Source: Polaromonas sp.
Lineage (GTDB): Bacteria > Pseudomonadota > Gammaproteobacteria > Burkholderiales > Burkholderiaceae_C
Assembly (NCBI RefSeq): GCF_029945685.1
Contig: NZ_JAQSDA010000025.1
Coordinates: forward strand, 186,001-250,000
Direction of reading: 5' to 3'
DNA length: 64,000 bases
Under the pieces are notes generated by a model. The model did no database searches. It was not told where the DNA came from and saw nothing but the letters and a program-made list of their open reading frames with translations. Shown here one piece after another: positions 16,896 to 25,728 of this stretch. Position 1 is the first letter of the stretch. The number at the start of each line of letters is the position of its first letter. The translations under genes were made by a program, and so were the position numbers.

Positions 16896-17700
16896 CGGCC
16901 ACGACCCTGAAATCGAGGCCGAGGAAGCTGTTCCGCGCAAACGGCGCAAGGGCATTTACATCCTGCCCAATCTTTTCACGCTCGCCGGGCTGTTCGGCGG
17001 GTTTTACGCCATCGTGATGGCCATGAACGGCCGCTTCGACCAAGCGGCGATCGGGGTATTTGCCGCCATGGTGCTCGACAGCCTGGACGGTCGCGTGGCA
17101 CGCATGACCAACACCCAGAGTGCTTTTGGTGAGCAGATGGATTCACTGGCGGACATGGTCTCGTTCGGTGCGGCGCCGGCACTGATTGCCTATGTGTGGG
17201 CGCTGACGAGCCTTGGCCGCTGGGGCTGGATCGCCGCTTTTGTCTACTGCGCCTGCGCAGCACTGCGGCTGGCCCGGTTCAATGTCAACACGGCGGTCGT
17301 CGACAAACGTTTCTTTCAGGGCCTGCCCTCACCGGCGGCGGCGGCGCTGGTCGCTGGCTTCATCTGGTTGATGACCGAGGCCGGCGTGCGCGGCGAGGAA
17401 GTTCGCTGGCTCATGTTTGCACTGACCCTGTACTCGGGTCTGACCATGGTGACCAACGTGCCGTTTTACAGTTTCAAGGACGTCAGCCTCAAGCGCAGCG
17501 TTCCGTTTGCCGTCATCGTTCTGATTGCCCTGGGCATTGCCGTCATCAACATCGACCCGCCCACCGTCATGTTTGGCCTGTTTGTCATTTACGGCCTGTC
17601 CGGCTACGTGCTGTATGGCTGGCGCAAGGCCAAGGGTCAGCAGACCAGCGTGATCTCGACCTCGACCGACGAGCCGGATGAACGCGGCCTGCACAAATAG
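16888..17700 (+). CDS. pssA: CDP-diacylglycerol-serine O-phosphatidyltransferase
   Basis: 270 residues. The CDP-alcohol phosphotransferase signature is present as DSLDGRVARMTNTQSAFGEQ followed by MDSLADMVSFG, with the catalytic and metal Asp residues. About eight membrane segments follow a positively charged N-terminus (PRKRRKGIYILPNLFT). It makes phosphatidylserine, the precursor of phosphatidylethanolamine, in the inner membrane. GTGGAG precedes the ATG. In many betaproteobacteria pssA lies between ilvC and leuA, as here. Confidence 0.95.
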   Translation: MHDGHDPEIEAEEAVPRKRRKGIYILPNLFTLAGLFGGFYAIVMAMNGRFDQAAIGVFAAMVLDSLDGRVARMTNTQSAFGEQMDSLADMVSFGAAPALIAYVWALTSLGRWGWIAAFVYCACAALRLARFNVNTAVVDKRFFQGLPSPAAAALVAGFIWLMTEAGVRGEEVRWLMFALTLYSGLTMVTNVPFYSFKDVSLKRSVPFAVIVLIALGIAVINIDPPTVMFGLFVIYGLSGYVLYGWRKAKGQQTSVISTSTDEPDERGLHK

Positions 17701-17758
17701 GCGCCGTCCGATTTCCTCCGGCCAGACCCCGGCCATAATTTGTGGTACATTGAATTCC

Positions 17759-17815
17759 ATGAAACGAATTTCGCTTGCACTATCGCTACTGGACCGACAC
17801 GGGCTCAGGCGATAG
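17759..17815 (+). CDS. leuL: Leucine-rich leader peptide of the leuA attenuator
   Basis: The 18-residue ORF MKRISLALSLLDRHGLRR has five Leu codons: CTT, CTA, CTA, CTG and CTC. CTA is a rare choice in this high-GC genome. Its distal part pairs with its own centre (CTATCGC 17780-17786 with GCGATAG 17809-17815), so a ribosome stalled at the Leu codons would break that hairpin. It ends 103 bp before leuA and is followed by overlapping terminator-like stems. No strong Shine-Dalgarno is visible, as is common in such leaders. The name follows function; homology is not claimed. Confidence 0.8.
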   Translation: MKRISLALSLLDRHGLRR

Positions 17816-17886
17816 CGCACGCGCGCGATTCCAAACGGCCCGTATGCAAACGCAGCGGGCCGTTTTGTTTTGGGCTGCGTTTTTTG
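17780..17886 (+). promoter_or_regulatory. leuA transcription attenuator
   Basis: Three structures can be drawn. The first is the 1:2 hairpin over the Leu codons (CTATCGC/GCGATAG). The second is a terminator, AACGGCCCG/CGGGCCGTT (17834-17842 with 17856-17864), followed by TTGTTTT. The third stem, AAACGCAGC/GCTGCGTTT (17848-17856 with 17874-17882), overlaps the second, so they cannot both form fully, and it also ends in a T-run. Leucine scarcity would stall the ribosome and shift the balance between stems, the classical logic of amino-acid attenuation. The exact antiterminator is inferred. Confidence 0.75.
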
Positions 17887-17917
17887 ATTACCAGACCGAC
17901 CTCTCAGGAGAACAAGC

Positions 17918-19456
17918 ATGGCAGATAAATTGATCATTTTCGACACCACATTGCGTGATGGTGAGCAGTCGCCCGGTGCGTCGATGACGCGTGATGAGAA
18001 GCTGCGCATTGCCCGCCAGCTCGAACGCCTGCGGGTCGATGTGATCGAGGCCGGCTTTGCCGCCAGCTCCAATGGCGACTTCGAGGCGGTGCAGGCGATT
18101 GCCAATGCCATCAAGGACTCCACCATCTGTTCGCTCTCGCGCGCCAACGACCGGGACATTTCCCGCGCGGCAGAGGCGCTCAAGGGCGCCAACAGCGCCC
18201 GCATCCACACCTTCATTGCGACCAGTGCCCTGCACATGGAAAAGAAGCTGCGCATGAGCCCGGAGCAGGTGCTGGAGCAGGCCAAACTTTCGGTACGTTT
18301 TGCACGCAACCTGGTGGCCGATGTCGAGTTCAGCCCGGAAGACGGCTACCGCAGCGATGTCGACTTCCTGTGCCGCGTCATTGAGGCCGTGATTGCCGAA
18401 GGTGCGACCACGATCAACGTGCCCGACACGGTCGGCTACGCCGTCCCCGAGCTGTACGGCAACTTCATCAAGACGCTGCGCGAGCGCGTCCCCAACAGTG
18501 ACAAGGCCGTCTGGTCGGTGCATTGCCACAATGACCTCGGCATGGCGGTGGCCAATTCTCTGGCGGGTGTGAAGATTGGCGGTGCCCGCCAGGTCGAGTG
18601 CACGATCAACGGCCTGGGCGAGCGCGCCGGCAACTGCTCGCTCGAAGAAATTGTCATGGCCGTGCGCACGCGCAAGGACTATTTCAACCTGGAGATGAAC
18701 ATCGATCCGGTGCATATCGTGGCGGCCAGCCGCATGGTCAGCCAGACCACCGGGTTTGTGGTGCAGCCCAACAAGGCTGTGGTCGGGGCCAACGCCTTTG
18801 CCCACGCCTCCGGCATCCATCAGGACGGCATGCTGAAGGCGCGCGAGACCTACGAGATCATGCGTGCCGAAGACGTGGGCTGGAGCTCCAACAAGATGGT
18901 GCTGGGCAAACTCAGCGGGCGCAATGCCTTCAAGCAGCGCCTGCAGGACCTGGGCATCCAGATGGACAGTGAGGCCGACACCAACGCTGCGTTTGCCCGG
19001 TTCAAGGAACTGGCCGACGGCAAGAGCGAGATTTTCGACGAGGACATCCTGGCGCTGGTCAGCGACGAAAGCGTGACCCACGAGAAGGAGCAATACGGCT
19101 TTGTTTCGCTGTCCCAACACAGCGAAACCGGCGAGCGGCCACAGGCGACGGTGGTTTTCACCGTTGACGGCAGGGAAGTCCGCGGCGAGTCGGATGGCAA
19201 TGGCCCGGTGGATGCCTCCCTCAAAGCCATTGAAACCCATGTCAAAAGCGGTGCAGAGATGGTGCTTTACTCCGTGAACGCGATCAGCGGATCGACGGAG
19301 AGCCAGGGGGAAGTCACGGTGCGTCTGCAAAACAGCGGGCGTGTGGTCAATGGTGTCGGCGCTGATCCCGACATCGTGGTCGCGTCTGCCAAGGCCTATC
19401 TGAGTGCCTTGAGCAAATTACAAAGTAAAGCTGACCGGGTTGCAGCCCAGGGTTGA
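17918..19456 (+). CDS. leuA: 2-Isopropylmalate synthase
   Basis: 512 residues, type 1 enzyme. The TIM-barrel catalytic domain starts [20 protein letters not shown] and contains the metal-binding HxH in [15 protein letters not shown] and the signature [17 protein letters not shown]. The C-terminal leucine-binding regulatory domain extends from about residue 385. It condenses acetyl-CoA and 2-oxoisovalerate, committing carbon to leucine, and is feedback-inhibited by leucine. CAGGAGAACAAGC gives a strong ribosome site. The attenuator upstream adds transcriptional control. Confidence 0.98.
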   Translation: MADKLIIFDTTLRDGEQSPGASMTRDEKLRIARQLERLRVDVIEAGFAASSNGDFEAVQAIANAIKDSTICSLSRANDRDISRAAEALKGANSARIHTFIATSALHMEKKLRMSPEQVLEQAKLSVRFARNLVADVEFSPEDGYRSDVDFLCRVIEAVIAEGATTINVPDTVGYAVPELYGNFIKTLRERVPNSDKAVWSVHCHNDLGMAVANSLAGVKIGGARQVECTINGLGERAGNCSLEEIVMAVRTRKDYFNLEMNIDPVHIVAASRMVSQTTGFVVQPNKAVVGANAFAHASGIHQDGMLKARETYEIMRAEDVGWSSNKMVLGKLSGRNAFKQRLQDLGIQMDSEADTNAAFARFKELADGKSEIFDEDILALVSDESVTHEKEQYGFVSLSQHSETGERPQATVVFTVDGREVRGESDGNGPVDASLKAIETHVKSGAEMVLYSVNAISGSTESQGEVTVRLQNSGRVVNGVGADPDIVVASAKAYLSALSKLQSKADRVAAQG

Positions 19457-19563
19457 TTCGAAAAGTTTTAAAAAACCTTTTATATTCAACAGTTTAGTAA
19501 AAATTTGTGGTTTTTTTCACGCCTGAAAACCACTTGGAGCCTGTCTTCACTGTTGCGTTTAGG

Positions 19564-19600
19564 AAAGTCACGCAAGCTTTTGATATTGCGTGACTTTTTC
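19564..19600 (+). terminator. Rho-independent terminator after leuA
   Basis: AAAGTCACGCAA pairs with TTGCGTGACTTT across a 10-nt loop, and the T-run continues TTTTTCTATTT. A weaker GTGGTTTT/AAAACCAC hairpin (19507-19533) precedes it. The 190-bp gap is unusually AT-rich. Since the terminator lies about 50 bp before pbpG it could also act on that gene's leader. Confidence 0.85.
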
Positions 19601-19649
19601 TATTTGTATACACTGCGGTTTCGTATTAATCGCATCTGGAGACGAATCA

Positions 19650-20711
19650 ATGTCCATCACGCTGAATTCGATTTTCAAACAGACCTTACAGGTCGTTGGA
19701 ATTCTTACCTTTTCGGCCGCCTTGATTTCGCCTGCTGCGGACGCCGCCACCGCGAAGCGCCAGATCGTTAAAAAGTCACACGCCGCAAAGACGGTGTCGA
19801 AAACGGTGATTTCCAGCCGGAAAAGCGCCCGCTTCGTTTCCAAATCCCCGCGGAGGTCCGTGGTGATCGTGGCCTCGCCGCCCCGGTTGTCATACGGCCA
19901 GCTCGCGGGCCTGCACAGTGCACAGGACCCTCTTGACCTGAAATCCAGCGTGGCCCTGGTGATCGATCAGGATACCCGGGAAGTGCTGTTCAGCAAAAAC
20001 GACCATGCAGTGCTTCCCATCGCTTCGCTGACCAAGTTGATGACGGGCGTGATCATCAGCGGCGCGCATCTGCCGATGGACGAAACCGTCACCATCACCC
20101 AGGACGACGTCGACACCGAAAAGGGCAGCAGCTCCCGCCTGCGCGTGGGCGCCAGCCTGACACGCGGCGAACTGCTGCATCTGGCGCTGATGTCCAGCGA
20201 GAACCGTGCCGCGCACGCGCTTGGCCGCACTTACCCGGGCGGCTTGTCCACCTTCGTGGGCCTGATGAACGCGAAAGCCAGAATGCTGGGCATGAAGGAC
20301 ACCCGTTATGTGGAACCGACCGGGTTGTCCAGCCAGAACCAGTCCAGCGCCCAGGACCTGGCGACGCTGGTCAACGCTGCCCATGCCGACCCGGTTCTGC
20401 GCGAGTTGTCCACCTCGACCGGCTACCAGGTTGCCGTCGGGCGCCAGACTCTGCAGTACAACAACACCAACCGCCTCGTGAAAAATCCCGAGTGGGAAAT
20501 TGGCCTGCAAAAAACCGGCTACATCTCAGAAGCCGGCCAATGCCTCGTCATGCAAACCAAAATCGCAGGGCGCAAGCTGATCATGGTTTTTCTTGATTCG
20601 GCCGGCAAATTGAGCCGCCTTGGCGACGCAGAGCGCGTCCGTCGCTGGGTCGAATCGCAACCTGTCGGTGCACCCAAAATCAGCGCCACTGCCCAGCCTA
20701 ATAACGGCTGA
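19650..20711 (+). CDS. pbpG: D-alanyl-D-alanine endopeptidase (PBP7-like)
   Basis: 353 residues from ATG 19650, preceded by CTGGAGACGAATCA. A signal peptide (about 1-32, ending ALISPAADA) and a basic Ser/Lys/Arg-rich linker precede the penicillin-binding domain. The motifs are SLTK (S126, K129), SEN (S183-N185) and KTG (in LQKTGYISEAG). It cleaves D-Ala-meso-DAP crosslinks in periplasmic peptidoglycan. The gene is monocistronic, between the terminator and a convergent IclR gene. Confidence 0.92.
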   Translation: MSITLNSIFKQTLQVVGILTFSAALISPAADAATAKRQIVKKSHAAKTVSKTVISSRKSARFVSKSPRRSVVIVASPPRLSYGQLAGLHSAQDPLDLKSSVALVIDQDTREVLFSKNDHAVLPIASLTKLMTGVIISGAHLPMDETVTITQDDVDTEKGSSSRLRVGASLTRGELLHLALMSSENRAAHALGRTYPGGLSTFVGLMNAKARMLGMKDTRYVEPTGLSSQNQSSAQDLATLVNAAHADPVLRELSTSTGYQVAVGRQTLQYNNTNRLVKNPEWEIGLQKTGYISEAGQCLVMQTKIAGRKLIMVFLDSAGKLSRLGDAERVRRWVESQPVGAPKISATAQPNNG

Positions 20712-20758
20712 GTTGCGTTTTTTCCGCTGGCCGGACAACCGGTCGGTCCGCTAGGAAT

Positions 20759-20812
20759 GCTACTAAAAGTGTAGCTGCCAGCGCACAGCGGACAAGGGCC
20801 AGGGCCAGGGCC
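20759..20812 (+). repeat. Element S between pbpG and the IclR gene
   Basis: GCTACTAAAAGTGTAGCTGC, then AGCGCACAGCGGACAAGGGC and CAGGGCC: a well-preserved S copy between the ends of two convergent genes, where an inserted element would do least harm. Confidence 0.75.
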
Positions 20813-20817
20813 CGTTT

Positions 20818-21609
20818 TTACTTGAAGTTGTTGGGTTTGTAGCCCAGCGCCGCCGAGATCTCGCTGGCGGTGGACTGCAGTTTGGGCAGCCAGTTTTCAT
20901 CCAGCCGGTCGGCCGGTGCAGAAATCGACAGTCCCGCCACCAGCTTGCTCTGGTCGTCGTAAATGCCGGCAGCCATGCAGCGCACCCCCAGCTCCAGTTC
21001 CTCGTTGTCGCGGGCAATGCCGTACTGGCGTGCCTTGGAGAGCTCGCGCTCCAGAACCGCCAGCTGGGTGATGCTGTTTTTGGTCTGACCGGGCAAGCCG
21101 GTGCGGGTGGCATACGTGCGCAGCCGCTGGGGGTCGTCAAACGCCAGAAACAATTTGCCGACCGACGTCAGGTGCAGCGGCGCGCGCCCGCCGATGGCGC
21201 GCACCACCTGCATGCCCGAGCGTTCGCTGTAGGCGCGTTCGACGTAAATGATTTCATCGCCCTGGCGCATGCTCAGGTTGACCGGTTGCTGGATCAGCCG
21301 ATGCAGTTCGCGCATGGGCGTGAGCGCTGCGTCGCGCACGCTCAGGCGTGCCTTCACCAGGTTGCCCAGTTCCAGCAGGCGCATGCCAAGCCGATAACTA
21401 CCGGCCACAGGCCGGTCTACAAACCGGCCTGTGGCCAGGTCGTTCAGGATGCGGTGCGCTGTCGACGGGTGCAGGCCGGATTTCTCGCTGATTTCCTTGA
21501 GCGAGACGGCTTCCTCGCGGCCCGCCAGAATCTCCAGCAGGGTGAACATGCGTTCAATGACCTGAACAGTGGGTTTGGCAGGTGAGGCGAGGGAATCTTG
21601 CTTTTTCAT
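20818..21609 (-). CDS. IclR family transcriptional regulator
   Basis: 263 residues from ATG 21609 (a GTG at 21624 would add five). The N-terminal winged helix contains SLKEISEKSGLHPSTAHRIL. The C-terminal effector domain has VRAIGGRAPLHLTSVGKLFL and the end signature of the family near GIARDNEELELGVRCMAAGI. The effector is unknown. A perfect inverted repeat sits right at the start of the gene, suggesting autoregulation. No divergent partner gene is present; bpt lies in the same direction upstream. Confidence 0.92.
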   Translation of the reverse strand: MKKQDSLASPAKPTVQVIERMFTLLEILAGREEAVSLKEISEKSGLHPSTAHRILNDLATGRFVDRPVAGSYRLGMRLLELGNLVKARLSVRDAALTPMRELHRLIQQPVNLSMRQGDEIIYVERAYSERSGMQVVRAIGGRAPLHLTSVGKLFLAFDDPQRLRTYATRTGLPGQTKNSITQLAVLERELSKARQYGIARDNEELELGVRCMAAGIYDDQSKLVAGLSISAPADRLDENWLPKLQSTASEISAALGYKPNNFK

Positions 21610-21619
21610 GGGGGCGACC

Positions 21620-21642
21620 TTCACCAGATTTTAGCTGGTGAA
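21620..21642. promoter_or_regulatory. Inverted repeat at the IclR gene start, probable operator
   Basis: TTCACCAG-ATTTTAG-CTGGTGAA is a perfect 8+8 bp inverted repeat with a 7-bp AT-rich spacer, 11 bp upstream of the regulator's ATG. A second partial symmetry (GGTGA-AA-TCACC) continues to about 21648. IclR proteins commonly bind such sites to repress their own genes. Confidence 0.6.
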
Positions 21643-21698
21643 ATCACCACCCCGTTGCCGGCCGCCGCGTTGCCTTGACCTGCCTCATGGGCGGGTAC

Positions 21699-22460
21699 TC
21701 AGATTGCGCTGGCTGGCGCTTGGGTTGCGGAGTTCACCCATTGCCCGTCGACCAGGATCTGGTTCGGCAGAAAACGGGCCTTGTAACTCATCTTCGGGCT
21801 TTCGGCGATCCAGTAGCCAAGGTACACGTGGGGCAAGCCCAGTTGCCGGGCCTGCTCGATCTGCCAGAGCACGCTGTAGGTGCCATAACTGGTGTGCACG
21901 TCGGGCTCGTAAAACGTATACACCGCCGACACACCGTCTTCCAGCACGTCGAGGATGGACACCATTTTCAGCGCCCCGGCTTCGCCATTGGGCAGGGTGT
22001 CGCGAAACTCCACCAGGCGCGAGTTGACGCGGCTTTGCAGCAGAAACTGCGTGTACTGGTCGATGCTGTCATGGTCCATGCCGCCGCCGGCGTGGCGGCC
22101 GTTCTGGTAGCGCAGGTAGAGCTGGTAGTGCTCGGGCATGAAGCACAGCTTGAGCACACGAACCTGCAGCGCCTGGTGCTGCTTGCGGGCGCGGCGCTGG
22201 CTGCGGTCCGGCTGGAAAGTCGCCACCGGCACGCGCAGGGGCACGCAGGCCTGGCAGCCGTCGCAATAAGGACGGTAGGTGAACATGCCGCTGCGGCGAA
22301 AGCCTTTGGTCACCAGCTCCGAGTAGGCGGCGTTGTGAATCAGGTGGCTGGGGGTGGCGACCTGCGAGCGGGCCTGCCTGCCCGGCAGGTAGCTGCAGGG
22401 GTAGGGCGCTGTTGCGTAAAACTGCAGCGTCTGGAGGGGCAGGTCTTTGAGGTGCGTCAC
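21699..22460 (-). CDS. bpt: Aspartate/glutamate leucyltransferase
   Basis: 253 residues starting with a GTG that overlaps the aat stop by 4 bp. The Cys cluster [20 protein letters not shown] and the C-terminal acyltransferase region ([34 protein letters not shown]) are those of bacterial Bpt/Ate1-type enzymes. It transfers Leu from Leu-tRNA to N-terminal Asp or Glu, making the protein a substrate for ClpS-ClpAP. It pairs with aat as the two transferases of the N-degron pathway. Confidence 0.95.
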   Translation of the reverse strand: MTHLKDLPLQTLQFYATAPYPCSYLPGRQARSQVATPSHLIHNAAYSELVTKGFRRSGMFTYRPYCDGCQACVPLRVPVATFQPDRSQRRARKQHQALQVRVLKLCFMPEHYQLYLRYQNGRHAGGGMDHDSIDQYTQFLLQSRVNSRLVEFRDTLPNGEAGALKMVSILDVLEDGVSAVYTFYEPDVHTSYGTYSVLWQIEQARQLGLPHVYLGYWIAESPKMSYKARFLPNQILVDGQWVNSATQAPASAI

Positions 22461-23230
22461 GTCGTCCGGTCGTTCTGTGGGCTCGCCGTCAATAGCTGCT
22501 GCCAGTATAGGACGTCGAACTCCCAGCGGGGTGACGCATGGGCCGCGAGGGTGGCCACCTGCCGGGCAAATTCCGCGCGGGGAATTTCTGCAGCGCCTAG
22601 CGAGGCCAGGTGCCGCGTGTTCTGCTGACAGTCAATCATGGGCAGGCCTCTGGCCCGGCAGAAAGCCACCAGCGCCGCCAGGGCCATCTTGGACGCATCG
22701 GTCTGGTGGGCAAACATCGACTCGCCAAACACCATGGCACCCAGGTTGACGCAATACAGCCCGCCGACGAGCCGGCCGTGGACCCAGGTTTCCACGCTGT
22801 GGGCGTAGCCGGCCCGGTGCAGGGCGGTGTAGGCCTTGACCATGTCCGGCACGATCCAGGTGCCCGGCTGGCCGTCGCGTGGCGTACTGGCGCAGGCGTG
22901 GATCACTTCCGGAAAAGCCGTGTCAAAACGGATCTCATGACCGGCTGCACCGATAAAACGCAGCAGGGTTTTGCGCAACGAGCGGTGCAGTCTGAAATTG
23001 TCGGTGCGCAACACCATGCGCGGGTCGGGGCTCCACCACAGGATGGGCTGGCCGACCCCGAACCACGGGAAGATGCCCAGCGCATAGGCCTGCCGCAAGG
23101 TCGTCACATCGAGCGAGCGCCCCGCAGCCAGCAGGCCAGGTGCCGGATCACCCTCGGCCCACGCCGTTTCCACCGGAGGAAAAAGTTCGTCCGCATCCAG
23201 CCAGGGCAGGGGGTGGGGTGACTTGCGCAT
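22457..23230 (-). CDS. aat: Leucyl/phenylalanyl-tRNA-protein transferase
   Basis: 257 residues from ATG 23230 ([20 protein letters not shown]); longer readings enter Arg-rich noise. The core motifs are [30 protein letters not shown]-like [20 protein letters not shown], and [20 protein letters not shown]. It adds Leu or Phe to N-terminal Arg or Lys. The stop overlaps the bpt start. No clear Shine-Dalgarno precedes the ATG. Confidence 0.95.
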   Translation of the reverse strand: MRKSPHPLPWLDADELFPPVETAWAEGDPAPGLLAAGRSLDVTTLRQAYALGIFPWFGVGQPILWWSPDPRMVLRTDNFRLHRSLRKTLLRFIGAAGHEIRFDTAFPEVIHACASTPRDGQPGTWIVPDMVKAYTALHRAGYAHSVETWVHGRLVGGLYCVNLGAMVFGESMFAHQTDASKMALAALVAFCRARGLPMIDCQQNTRHLASLGAAEIPRAEFARQVATLAAHASPRWEFDVLYWQQLLTASPQNDRTT

Positions 23231-23323
23231 GGCAGGGGTGTGAGGCAAGGGTGTGGGCTGGCGTGCTGGTTGCCTGCGCCGGCGGCGCATGGACAGCACC
23301 TGCAAATGGTAACCCCGCCAACG

Positions 23324-23357
23324 AAAAAAGCCTGGACGTTGTGCACGTCCAGGCTTC
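23324..23357 (-). terminator. Rho-independent terminator at the island edge
   Basis: On the minus strand AAGCCTGGACGT pairs with ACGTCCAGGCTT across GCACA and is followed by TTTT. It would end minus-strand transcripts from the island gene at 23487. Next to it, GGCTCCCCGT and ACGGGGAACC (23364-23392) form a second 10-bp hairpin with one mismatch. Confidence 0.8.
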
Positions 23358-23486
23358 AAATTTGGCTCCCCGTCTGGGGCACACGGGGAACCAAAACGAT
23401 TGTTCTGGGTAGATGGAAACCCTTGCCACGCGTGGCTTGATGCTGTAGCTCAGTGTCTACGGAAGGCTGTCTATTGGAAAGACGGG

Positions 23487-24122
23487 TTACACGCCATTGA
23501 GATACCCAACCATCCAATCGCCAAAGTCGAGTGTGACGCTGGGTAATGAGACTTGGGCAAGAACGGCTCGGAAGTCTTCCGCCCGCCCCCACCATTCGTT
23601 GATAGGAAACGCTGTCCCTGCAAAGCTAAGGTGATACCCAACTGGCACTGATTGACCAATATTTGCGGGTGAAAGAACAGCAATAGCTAATAACCCGAAA
23701 ATCACGCGGTCCGACAGGTGAACTTTTCCTGCTTCTATCTCCATGTTAGTGATTTGGGCGGGACCTGCTGCATCGGCAATCAGGTCAAACCCATCGGGAA
23801 GCTCGGCACCGTGACCATGCGTACACCGATGAATCCCGTATATGACGTCTGCAATATCCGGCAGGCCACCAGCAGCCTTGGGATACGGTACTTTTACCGG
23901 CCATCGCGTTTTCACAAGGTCAATCCCCGGTGCTCCCATCGGTCCGAATAGCGAATAATTATCGCGCACAAACCCCGTGAATCGAGCGTTGCTACCTAAA
24001 TCGGGGCGTAACTTTCTAGCAGTTCCATCCACTGCATTGCAAGCATGCAGCATGGCGAATTCAGCTTCACCTTTTTCCCAGTCCTCTATCGCTTTGCGGA
24101 CTGAATCTCCGACTTTCGCCAT
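23487..24122 (-). CDS. Unknown protein with HEPN-like RX4H motif, island gene
   Basis: 211 residues from ATG 24122, preceded by AAGGGGGCTTGAA. A helical N-terminus (AIEDWEKGEAEFAMLHACNA) leads to a conserved-looking centre, PDIADVIYGIHRCTHGHGAE. Within it R99-CTHG-H104 fits the RX4-6H signature of HEPN ribonucleases, preceded by a helix as in that fold. HEPN proteins are frequent toxins and anti-phage effectors. I do not recognise the exact family. Base composition is lower in GC than the flanks, and a second HEPN-like gene diverges from it. Confidence 0.65.
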   Translation of the reverse strand: MAKVGDSVRKAIEDWEKGEAEFAMLHACNAVDGTARKLRPDLGSNARFTGFVRDNYSLFGPMGAPGIDLVKTRWPVKVPYPKAAGGLPDIADVIYGIHRCTHGHGAELPDGFDLIADAAGPAQITNMEIEAGKVHLSDRVIFGLLAIAVLSPANIGQSVPVGYHLSFAGTAFPINEWWGRAEDFRAVLAQVSLPSVTLDFGDWMVGYLNGV

Positions 24123-24218
24123 TTCAAGCCCCCTTGACGTAAATAATAACTGCGGAGCCCAACTCATCAAGGTTACGCTGGTGCGAATTGTCACCAACTC
24201 CCCCAAAGGCTCTCGCAA

Positions 24219-24923
24219 ATGAATGATCCCAGCCAAAATGCTATACACCAAAAAATCAGTATGACGTCGATCGGACTGGACGGGACGATGCCCGCGGTGC
24301 CGGATGGGGATGTGCCGATTTATAAGCTGGAAGGGCCTATAGCTAGGCGCATGATCGACCTTCAATTGCACCGATTTGACCTGGAATTCGTTGCCGCTTG
24401 TCTCAAGCTGCTACTTCCATATCACACACCTGTCATTGAGCGCGAGGCTATTTGGAATGCCGCGATGGTCCGATTCTTCAAATGTTTTGCGAGTCCAGCC
24501 GTAGGGGGGCGAACTCAACTTTCTGCAACAAGAGTATTTCGGTCCGAGCCTTCCGCCGCGATGGTGTCTTTCCGCCGGCTCGAAACGCTGCGCAACAAGA
24601 CACTCGTGCATGATGAAAACTCCTGGACTCAAGGTAAGCTTGGTGTTGGGATCAAGATTGATCCAGCCACCGGCAAGAAGTTTATGAATCTCCCGTTGTT
24701 CTACATGAGTCTTGTAGCAACTACGCTGGACGACGAACACGTAAGTAATCTCACCCTCCTCACCCAGTGCGCAATTAAATGGATAGACGAAGAGTACAAA
24801 AGGCTGGAAATTGAGCTGGTTGAGCGATTAAAACAGGAGAGCGCAGCAACGCTCATGGCCGCTGGGCGGCTGACATACACCTCTCCTTCACACGAAACTG
24901 CTGGACAGAGCAAGTTGGCCTAG
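24219..24923 (+). CDS. Unknown protein with HEPN-like RNKTLVH motif, island gene
   Basis: 234 residues. The start at 24219 has AAAGGCTCTCGCAA upstream. It is mostly alpha-helical; residues 118-135 (FRRLETLRNKTLVHDENSW) hold R125-N-x4-H131, the form LRNKxxxH seen in many HEPN proteins of the AbiU2 and related types. The gene begins 96 bp from, and diverges from, the other HEPN-like gene. Codon use and base composition are atypical for the window, consistent with acquisition by transfer. Confidence 0.65.
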   Translation: MNDPSQNAIHQKISMTSIGLDGTMPAVPDGDVPIYKLEGPIARRMIDLQLHRFDLEFVAACLKLLLPYHTPVIEREAIWNAAMVRFFKCFASPAVGGRTQLSATRVFRSEPSAAMVSFRRLETLRNKTLVHDENSWTQGKLGVGIKIDPATGKKFMNLPLFYMSLVATTLDDEHVSNLTLLTQCAIKWIDEEYKRLEIELVERLKQESAATLMAAGRLTYTSPSHETAGQSKLA

Positions 24924-25114
24924 CTGAAGTTGCGCGGCTCACTCTCAGCGCCAAGGATCAGTCATGTCTGAACAGCGACGCAGCGTAGAACAGGTCGCCA
25001 TCGATATGGGTTCTCGAACATCGTCACGCAGCGTTTCGACATCGATGAATTACCGATCTGGTCTGCGGTGCCGAATAGTTGAACACCATCGCGCCTGCAC
25101 GAAGAGCTAACTTG

Positions 25115-25342
25115 TCACGTTTTATCGGCTTTATCGTCCGTTGACCCGCTCTTCTCTGCCACGCAAGCCAGCAATTCAGTCCCGAAAAGGGCGGCCAACG
25201 TCATAGCAAACTGTGGGCTTTTGAACGCGGGATGAGCAGGGACTACATGAATCAGCTTGCTAATGCCGCGTTTGTTCAGCGCTTTGTTGTAAATGGTTGT
25301 GGTGGCGATGGTCGTGCCATCTTTGCGCTTGTAAGAACCCAT
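25115..25342 (-). CDS. Hypothetical small protein, 75 aa, island gene
   Basis: The start at 25342 is chosen because CGGAGAAGCAATC precedes it. The sequence opens MGSYKRKDGTTIATTTIYNK, then KRGISKLIHVVPAHPAFKSP and an Ala/Leu-rich helix. The family is not recognised. It faces the tRNA-Asn side of the island. The 190 bp between it and the HEPN-like gene hold no gene that I can support. Confidence 0.5.
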   Translation of the reverse strand: MGSYKRKDGTTIATTTIYNKALNKRGISKLIHVVPAHPAFKSPQFAMTLAALFGTELLACVAEKSGSTDDKADKT

Positions 25343-25426
25343 GATTGCTTCTCCGAGAAGAGTAGACGTCTCAGCAATCAGCATATACAAAATTCGCCGA
25401 ATTGCGAATCTAGATTCTTTTCAAAG

Positions 25427-25462
25427 AAAAAGCCGTAAGTTGTTGAAACTTACGGCTTTTTG
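25427..25462 (-). terminator. Terminator downstream of tRNA-Asn
   Basis: AAAAGCCGTAAGTT pairs with AACTTACGGCTTTT, with T-runs on both strands, so it can work in either direction. On the minus strand it lies 25 bp after the tRNA 3' end and is the probable terminator of the tRNA transcript. Confidence 0.9.
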
Positions 25463-25486
25463 CGTGCATGTTGAATGCATTTATCG

Positions 25487-25562
25487 TGGCTCCTCAACCT
25501 GGGCTCGAACCAGGGACCTACGGATTAACAGTCCGGCGCTCTACCAACTGAGCTATTGAGGA
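25487..25562 (-). tRNA. tRNA-Asn (GTT anticodon)
   Basis: 76 nt including encoded CCA. The acceptor stem TCCTCAA pairs with TTGAGGA. The D-arm contains TAGCTCAGTTGGTAGAGC, the anticodon loop is CTGTTAA with anticodon GTT, and the T-arm is CTGGTTCGAGCCCAG. The 3' end faces the lower-GC island at 23.4-25.4 kb, a typical integration geometry, although no integrase gene or clear duplicated attachment site is visible. Confidence 0.97.
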
Positions 25563-25728
25563 ATACAGCCTAAGATTATAGCCTGACTTTTTTGGACTTC
25601 TGGCTCAGGATTGAACTCGGGGCCGAGAATTCAGGCGCTGATCCCCGGCGCGCATGACGCCAAGCGGCTTCCCCGATAATCCGGCATCGCCTTTGCAGGG
25701 CCTGACCCACCGGGAAACACTTTTCTCC

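Noticed and set aside
22488-22510. Possible S remnant at the aat 3' end (CAATAGCTGCTGCC)
   Set aside because: Only about 14 bp match and the rest of the element is absent.
23436-23462. tRNA-like TGTAGCTCAGTGTCTAC segment near the island edge
   Set aside because: It matches a D-arm box but no acceptor, anticodon or T-arm can be folded around it, and it is not a duplicate of the tRNA-Asn 3' end.
24964-25110. Short ORF starting MSEQRRSVEQVAIDMGSRTS between island genes
   Set aside because: The opening recalls the VxxVAIDM segment of ISL3-type transposases, but only about 15 residues fit and the rest does not. It may be a relic, but the evidence is too thin to annotate.
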